NCBI GenBank assembly: GCA_023436605.1
Contig: JAEZIQ010000121.1
Coordinates: forward strand, 1 to 17,975
Direction of reading: 5' to 3'
Source of the DNA: Actinomycetes bacterium
Lineage (GTDB): Bacteria > Actinomycetota > Thermoleophilia > Solirubrobacterales > 70-9
DNA length: 17,975 nucleotides
Part shown: one piece after another, positions 13,674 through 17,975 of the stretch
How the letters are laid out: every line of letters begins with the position of its first letter
Position numbering within the stretch: position 1 is the first letter of the stretch
Translations under genes and position numbers: made by a program
Notes under the pieces: generated by a model
Told to the model about the DNA's origin: nothing
Database searches by the model: none
What the model saw: only the letters and a program-made list of their open reading frames with translations

Positions 13674-14946
13674 AGCTCTGGTTGACCAGCGGTGACATCA
13701 CCGCATAAGCCAGCAGGGAAGCAGTGCTCGCGACGACGAGGCTCCTGATCGTCGCCGGCACCCTGCCCTGCGCCGCGAAACCGGTTCTGAGGTACCCAAC
13801 CATTGCCCAGATCCAGGCGGCCAGGGCGAGGACCCCGCCGGACATGAGCAGTCCCAGAACGATGTTGTGTGGCGACTCGATCCAGATGTAGCTGGACCCG
13901 GTGACCGGGCTGGCAGCGACCGCATCGATGCCCGCTTGGAGCGAGGTAGTTCTTTCCTGGTTACTGAGCTTGGCCGAGTCAGGATCGAAGATGCGCTCCA
14001 GCGTCACCGAGTCACCGATCGCCCCGATCCGGTCCTGGCTCACCGCAAACGCGGTTACTGCCACCAGCCCCACCAACAGAACCGAGACGACCGCGACGAA
14101 ACCGATTCGGGTCTTGCGAACGGCAAAGATGCCCTTGACCCAAGCCAGGATCGGCTTGCGGTAGAGAAACAGCACCGCGGCGCCAGCGGCGAGCAGGCCG
14201 ACCAGGGCCGCCCGGGAGCCGGAAAGAAAGACCCCGATCACCAGCAGCATGAGTACCGGTCCGGCGACCGCGAGACGGCGAAGCGAGTTCATCCAGACGA
14301 CTGTGATCGGAGCGGCCATGGCGGCCGTGATCCCCAGCGTGTTGGGGTGATCGGTCAAGCCGACGAAACGCTCGTACTCGGTGACATCGGCCCAGATACC
14401 CATGTAGCCGCGAACGACGAAAGCGTCATAGGAAACCTTCTCCTGGATATGCGTACCGAGCCCGGCGTCGATCAGGGCCACCAGGCAACTTAGCGAGACC
14501 CCGGCGACCCAGGCCGCAGCGATCCATTTGAGGCGACCCTGGTCCCTGACCAGCAGAGCCACCACCATCGGGAACACGAGCACCGCGAAGACGAGCCGAA
14601 CCCAGATCACGACGGAGGACGAGTAAGGGTCACCAACGCGAGTCAGACGTTCATAGAGGCTCTGGTCGTACTCAAAGGGGAAAATCAAGGTGAGGACCAG
14701 ACTGCCGGCGAAAAGCGCGGCCGAGATCAGCATCCATCCCGGCACGGTCTTGCGGGGGAGCCCCCAGACCAGAATCGAGACCGGCACGAGGCAGATCAGT
14801 CCCATCACGAAGAAGTCGCCAATCGCAACTCCGCCGAAGCGGAGCGTGTTCAGCGGCGCAAAGAAGAAGCTGAGGAGAAGCAGCGCCAGAGCCAGCTTCC
14901 CGAACCAGTCCCCTAGGCGCTCGCTGTTGATCCGGGGGACAATCAA
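13597..14946 (-). CDS. O-antigen ligase/polymerase family membrane protein (Wzy-like)
   Basis: The 449-residue polytopic membrane protein has about 12 hydrophobic segments. It is predicted to polymerise or ligate the lipid-linked repeat unit on the outer face of the membrane. Wzy_C-type features are GLTDHPNTLGI in the large extracytoplasmic loop, FLSGSRAALVGLLAAGAAVL at the start of the conserved region, and WIESPHNIVLGLLMSGG near the C-terminus. The Arg of SGSRA and His of SPHN are positions usually conserved in O-antigen ligases. The start TTG 14946 forms a TTGA overlap with the stop of the upstream Wzy-like gene, so the pair is probably translationally coupled. The 3' end overlaps the convergent GNT-I-like gene by 77 bases. 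Polymerase or ligase cannot be distinguished from sequence alone. Confidence 0.85.
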   Translation of the reverse strand: MIVPRINSERLGDWFGKLALALLLLSFFFAPLNTLRFGGVAIGDFFVMGLICLVPVSILVWGLPRKTVPGWMLISAALFAGSLVLTLIFPFEYDQSLYERLTRVGDPYSSSVVIWVRLVFAVLVFPMVVALLVRDQGRLKWIAAAWVAGVSLSCLVALIDAGLGTHIQEKVSYDAFVVRGYMGIWADVTEYERFVGLTDHPNTLGITAAMAAPITVVWMNSLRRLAVAGPVLMLLVIGVFLSGSRAALVGLLAAGAAVLFLYRKPILAWVKGIFAVRKTRIGFVAVVSVLLVGLVAVTAFAVSQDRIGAIGDSVTLERIFDPDSAKLSNQERTTSLQAGIDAVAASPVTGSSYIWIESPHNIVLGLLMSGGVLALAAWIWAMVGYLRTGFAAQGRVPATIRSLVVASTASLLAYAVMSPLVNQSFNRYLYLPAALLMAIQVLLRREGAD

Positions 14947-16886
14947 GGCTTCTGCTGGCGCCGATTGCGATTGAGTTCCCTTACCTTCGCCTCCGCTTCC
15001 AGAGCGAGGTCCTCCTGACCTTCACGCCCGGCAATTCCGGACAGGACGTACCAGGCCTGCCAGTTGTACGGATCATCCTCGGTCGCCGCGCGGGCAGCTT
15101 CAAGTGCGGCCTGACCTCCTCCGGCTTCGGCCTGGAGCAGGGCGATCTGGATGTCGGCCTGAGCGGACCAGGGCATCAGGTCGTGGGCTCCTTCAGCCTT
15201 CTCCAAGGCAGCGGCCGGATCACCTTCGCGGTAAAGCGCCTGACTGTCGAGGATTCGCTGGGTGCCGATCATCGGAATAGCGATTACCAGGAGAGCGACA
15301 ATCGAAACGGCGCCGAACCCGACCCTTGCCGGAAGCAGGAAGGGCAGACGCAGATCGCTCCGGTTTCCCCGGCCCGACTTGACCTCGGCGTCCGGTCCGC
15401 ACACCGCGGCAACCAGGACGAGGAAGGCGGCGGGCAGGACCGTGAGCTCCCAGGCCCAGTCGATCCCCGCAGCGACACCGAAGGCCACCATTCCGGCTGC
15501 CGCCGCAGCGAAGGCCGGGCGGCGCTCGTCCTCGGCATCGCGCAACGCCCTTCTGACCGCGAGCCCGATCGGAAACAGGACCAGACCCAGGGTGAGCAGC
15601 AACCCGGGGATACCAAGTTCAGCGAACCCTTCGAGATAGAGCGAATGTGCGTCCCTGACGAACTCGGGCCCGGTACCGCTCCTCGACCACCAGTACTCGT
15701 ACACCCCGGGACCGAGTCCCGTCACCACCTCGGTCTCACCCGCGTCGATTGCCGAACGCCACTGCTCGTAACGCTCCCCGCTGCTCACACTCTCGAGCCG
15801 CTCGACGGTGCCACTCTGTTGGCCGACCGGCTTCTTGAACTCATCCCAGCGTTCCCCGAGGAATCCGGAAGCCAGTGCCCCGGCCAGGACGATCACCAGA
15901 ACCGCGGCCAGTCCGATTCCGATATTCCGCATCGTGCGTCGCGAGGCGGTTGGCAGGCGCACGCCCGCCAGCAGCCTCTCCAGGACCCAGGCCAGTCCGA
16001 ACCCGACGAAGAAGACCAGCAGGGTCAGCCAGATCATCTGGGTTCCTTGACTGTCGGCGGGGCCCCCGAGGTTGTCTCTCAGCTCCGGCCGCTTGATTAC
16101 CAGCAGGATGAGCACGACCGAAAGTGCGGCCGGGATGAAGGTCCGAACCAGCAGGGCGAAACGGCCGGGGGTGATCAGGAACAGCAGCACGATCGCCGCC
16201 CCGACTTCAATCGCGCCACCGCGCGAAGCGGTGAGGTAGGTCGCAACCACCAGCATCGGTATCACCGCGGCGGATACGGCCCGGCCGATCGAGGTTCGGG
16301 CCGAATTGGCCGACCAGAGCAGCACGGCGATGCCCATCGCCATCAGGGTCGCCAGACCGTTCCAGTATCCGAGCGGATGATTCAGTCTCGCCTTGGGGTA
16401 GTTCTCCGGGAACTGCGGCAGATCGAACCAGCCCGGGTGGTACCGGGAGGCAAGGGCGACAACCGCGATCAATGTGGCGGCTGCCCCGAGCGCCCCGACG
16501 GATCGCCTCAGTCCGTCTCTTCCCTGAAGCAGAAGCAGCGCCAGCAGGAACCCGATCAAAGTGACCGAGCGGCTCACTTCGATGATGCTCCGCTCAGTCG
16601 ACTGGGTCCACGCCACGGCCGCCAGAGCCGTCCAGAAGACGAGGGCCCCCATGATTGCCAATGCGATCCAGCCGGAACGAGTAACCCGGATAACCGGCAT
16701 CAGCCCGGCGGCGACCCCCAGCAGGATCGCCCACCAAACAACGATGCCGACCTGACTCCTGGTAACCAGCTCGTAACCGCCCGATTCCAGACCGAGGTAG
16801 GCCACCAGGAGGAACGGCACTGCGTATCCGGCCAGGGCGGGGAGACGCGGGCGAATCTTTTCGGCGAACGCTCGAAGGCTCGTCAA
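14943..16886 (-). CDS. Large O-antigen ligase-like membrane protein with C-terminal TPR-like region
   Basis: From TTG 16886 the protein has 647 residues, with many hydrophobic segments and a large extracytoplasmic loop. TYLTASRGGAIEVGAAIVLL is the conserved Arg-containing helix. GLGPGVYEYWWSRSGTGPEF and VRDAHSLYLEGFAELGIPGL form the Wzy_C signature with a conserved His. The last 100 or so residues, after the final helix, are soluble and Ala/Glu-rich with TPR-like helices (EGDPAAALEKAEGAHDLMP; DPYNWQAWYVLSGIAGREG). This architecture occurs in actinobacterial ligase-like proteins and protein O-glycosyltransferases. TTG 16886 is preferred because GGAAGAA (16896-16902) lies 9 bases upstream; TTG 16946 would add 20 residues and overlap the previous gene. 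It is coupled to the next Wzy-like gene by TTGA. It could be the ligase or acceptor transferase while the other is the polymerase. Confidence 0.86.
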   Translation of the reverse strand: MTSLRAFAEKIRPRLPALAGYAVPFLLVAYLGLESGGYELVTRSQVGIVVWWAILLGVAAGLMPVIRVTRSGWIALAIMGALVFWTALAAVAWTQSTERSIIEVSRSVTLIGFLLALLLLQGRDGLRRSVGALGAAATLIAVVALASRYHPGWFDLPQFPENYPKARLNHPLGYWNGLATLMAMGIAVLLWSANSARTSIGRAVSAAVIPMLVVATYLTASRGGAIEVGAAIVLLFLITPGRFALLVRTFIPAALSVVLILLVIKRPELRDNLGGPADSQGTQMIWLTLLVFFVGFGLAWVLERLLAGVRLPTASRRTMRNIGIGLAAVLVIVLAGALASGFLGERWDEFKKPVGQQSGTVERLESVSSGERYEQWRSAIDAGETEVVTGLGPGVYEYWWSRSGTGPEFVRDAHSLYLEGFAELGIPGLLLTLGLVLFPIGLAVRRALRDAEDERRPAFAAAAAGMVAFGVAAGIDWAWELTVLPAAFLVLVAAVCGPDAEVKSGRGNRSDLRLPFLLPARVGFGAVSIVALLVIAIPMIGTQRILDSQALYREGDPAAALEKAEGAHDLMPWSAQADIQIALLQAEAGGGQAALEAARAATEDDPYNWQAWYVLSGIAGREGQEDLALEAEAKVRELNRNRRQQKP

Positions 16887-16895
16887 GAAAAGGAA

Positions 16896-16902
16896 TTCTT
16901 CC
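16896..16902 (-). promoter_or_regulatory. Shine-Dalgarno-like GGAAGAA selecting TTG 16886
   Basis: On the minus strand GGAAGAA sits 9 bases before TTG 16886, between the preceding stop (16914-16912) and that codon. It favours the shorter start of the Wzy-like protein over TTG 16946, which lies within the sugar transferase gene. Confidence 0.45.
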
Positions 16903-16911
16903 AGTCGCGGG

Positions 16912-17975
16912 TTACTTGGCGCCCTTGCGGACGACGACGGCCGCAAAGGTGCGGAGCATCAGCTTGAGGTCTTCGACCATCGACCAGCCCGCGACATATG
17001 AGTAGTCGAGACGCAGCATGTCGTCGAAGGGGATGTCGCTTCGCCCCTCGGCCTGCCAGGGGCCGGCGATGCCCGGTTTGACCTTGAAGCGGGCCGTGTA
17101 CATGCCGTTGGCCATCTCGGCTTCCTCCGGCACCAGGGGCCGGGGTCCGACCATGCTCATCTCACCCCGTAACACGTTCCAGAGCTGCGGTAACTCGTCG
17201 AGTGAAGTGCGTCTGAGCCAGGCACCGACCCTGGTCACCCTCGGGTCACGGTCGAGCTTGAACAGCACATCATCGTTGCCGTTCGACTCGGTCGCGGCGC
17301 GAAGTGCGTCCCGCTCCTCGTGAGCACCGTCGCGCATGGTCCTCAACTTGAGGACTTCAAACGTCTTCTCGTGCTGGCCGGTCCGTTCCTGACGGAAGAA
17401 GACGGGGCCAGGTGAATCCCGCTTGATGCGGATCGCCGCGACGATCAGGACCGGGGCAGAGGCAACCAGGAGCAGCGATGAAAGCAGGACGTCGATGGTC
17501 CGCTTGATCTTGCGGTCCAGCGGCCGGGGATAGGAGGGGCGGGAACTCATCAAGGTCATGCCCTCGAGGTGCTGGGTGATTGAAGTGCCGTAAAAGGTTT
17601 CGGGCCCGCCGCTCAGGAAGTCGATCGCCACTCCCCGGTCGAGCAGCGTGTGGGCCAGTTCAATCCTGGTGTCGAGGGTGCCGGAACCGCCGGCGATGAT
17701 CGCCCGGTCTATGCCGATGCGTTTGATCAGCTTGGTCATGCCAATCGCGCTTGTTTCCCCCGGATCGAGTACCTCCTGGTAAGCGGCGAGTTCGGGCAGG
17801 CGACCCCACATATCCCAGGTTTCCTCCTCCGGACGCCGGGTCAGGCGGAGTCCGACTTCGAGTCCCCACTCGGGATGCCGTTCGATCCGCTGCCTCAGGA
17901 CTTCGACCGAGGCCTCGTCACCGACCAGAGCAACCGACCGTCGGAACCATGGGCGGTTCCGGGCGAAGGCCCCGG
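16912..17975 (-). CDS. Polyprenyl glycosylphosphotransferase (WbaP/WcaJ-type initiating enzyme), 5' truncated
   Basis: The frame is open to the window edge, so about 353 C-terminal residues are visible. The enzyme transfers a sugar-1-phosphate from a nucleotide sugar to undecaprenyl phosphate, the first committed step of repeat-unit synthesis. Visible residues 11-90 (RRSVALVGDEASVEVLRQRI and on) look like the Rossmann-like CoA-binding_3 domain between the N-terminal helices and the catalytic part. A membrane helix follows (about 160-182). The bacterial sugar transferase domain then shows KLRTM (209-213), SLDELPQLWNVL, MVGPRP and PGIAGPWQ (300-307). An internal ATG at 17811 is not the start, because the conserved domain continues upstream of it. 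It precedes the two Wzy-like genes in the same orientation, 25 bases from the preferred start of the next. Confidence 0.92.
   Translation of the reverse strand, partial: GAFARNRPWFRRSVALVGDEASVEVLRQRIERHPEWGLEVGLRLTRRPEEETWDMWGRLPELAAYQEVLDPGETSAIGMTKLIKRIGIDRAIIAGGSGTLDTRIELAHTLLDRGVAIDFLSGGPETFYGTSITQHLEGMTLMSSRPSYPRPLDRKIKRTIDVLLSSLLLVASAPVLIVAAIRIKRDSPGPVFFRQERTGQHEKTFEVLKLRTMRDGAHEERDALRAATESNGNDDVLFKLDRDPRVTRVGAWLRRTSLDELPQLWNVLRGEMSMVGPRPLVPEEAEMANGMYTARFKVKPGIAGPWQAEGRSDIPFDDMLRLDYSYVAGWSMVEDLKLMLRTFAAVVVRKGAK

Noticed and set aside
15183..16967. 594-codon open frame on the plus strand
   Set aside because: It is antisense to the large Wzy-like gene, has composition (Arg/Gln/Pro/Asp-rich) typical of high-GC shadow frames, and shows no recognisable motif.
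1..17975. Defence system, CRISPR array, mobile element or tRNA
   Set aside because: No regularly spaced repeats, transposase or integrase motifs, terminal inverted repeats or cloverleaf-like sequences were seen by reading; the content is consistently glycan biosynthesis.

Overview
The window is a strand-alternating block of surface-glycan biosynthesis genes from a high-GC bacterium. Codon use with mostly G/C third positions, many GTG and TTG starts, likely leaderless starts and the protein styles point to an actinobacterium. Thermoleophilia (Solirubrobacterales-like) is my best guess, from general recognition and not from a search. No RNA genes, insertion sequences, integrases or CRISPR arrays are visible. 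Coding density is close to complete, and the only non-coding stretch over 100 bases is the divergent region at 5414-5529.

Layout: (a) 1-1952, plus: the end of a GT2 glycosyltransferase, an FkbM methyltransferase and a type-11-like methyltransferase. (b) 1970-5413, minus: a small secreted, membrane-anchored low-complexity protein followed by two tandem paralogous secreted clan-A glycoside hydrolases. (c) 5530-9497, plus: a tightly overlapped set of GT4, methyltransferase, methyltransferase, GT4. (d) 9483-10820, minus: a Wzx-type flippase. (e) 10877-13673, plus: two paralogous GNT-I-like glycosyltransferases flanking an FkbM methyltransferase. (f) 13597-17975, minus: a polyprenyl glycosylphosphotransferase (cut by the window edge) and two consecutive Wzy/ligase-type membrane proteins.

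Together these genes describe a Wzx/Wzy-dependent pathway. The glycosylphosphotransferase primes undecaprenyl phosphate. Five glycosyltransferases and five methyltransferases build and decorate a repeat unit. The flippase exports it, and the two O-antigen-ligase-like proteins polymerise it and/or transfer it to an acceptor. The secreted glycosidases probably trim or release the product, as PslG does in the Psl locus. The glycan is predicted to be unusually methylated.

The most interesting points are: a glycosyltransferase (12615-13673) whose conserved first strand can only be translated from a non-ATG/GTG/TTG codon, most likely CTG; an identical GGTAGTGTG box directly in front of two genes, suggesting leaderless promoters; a coupled anchor-protein plus duplicated-hydrolase module inside a glycan locus; a 77-base convergent overlap that adds an overprinted tail; and a pair of different Wzy-like genes joined by a TTGA overlap.
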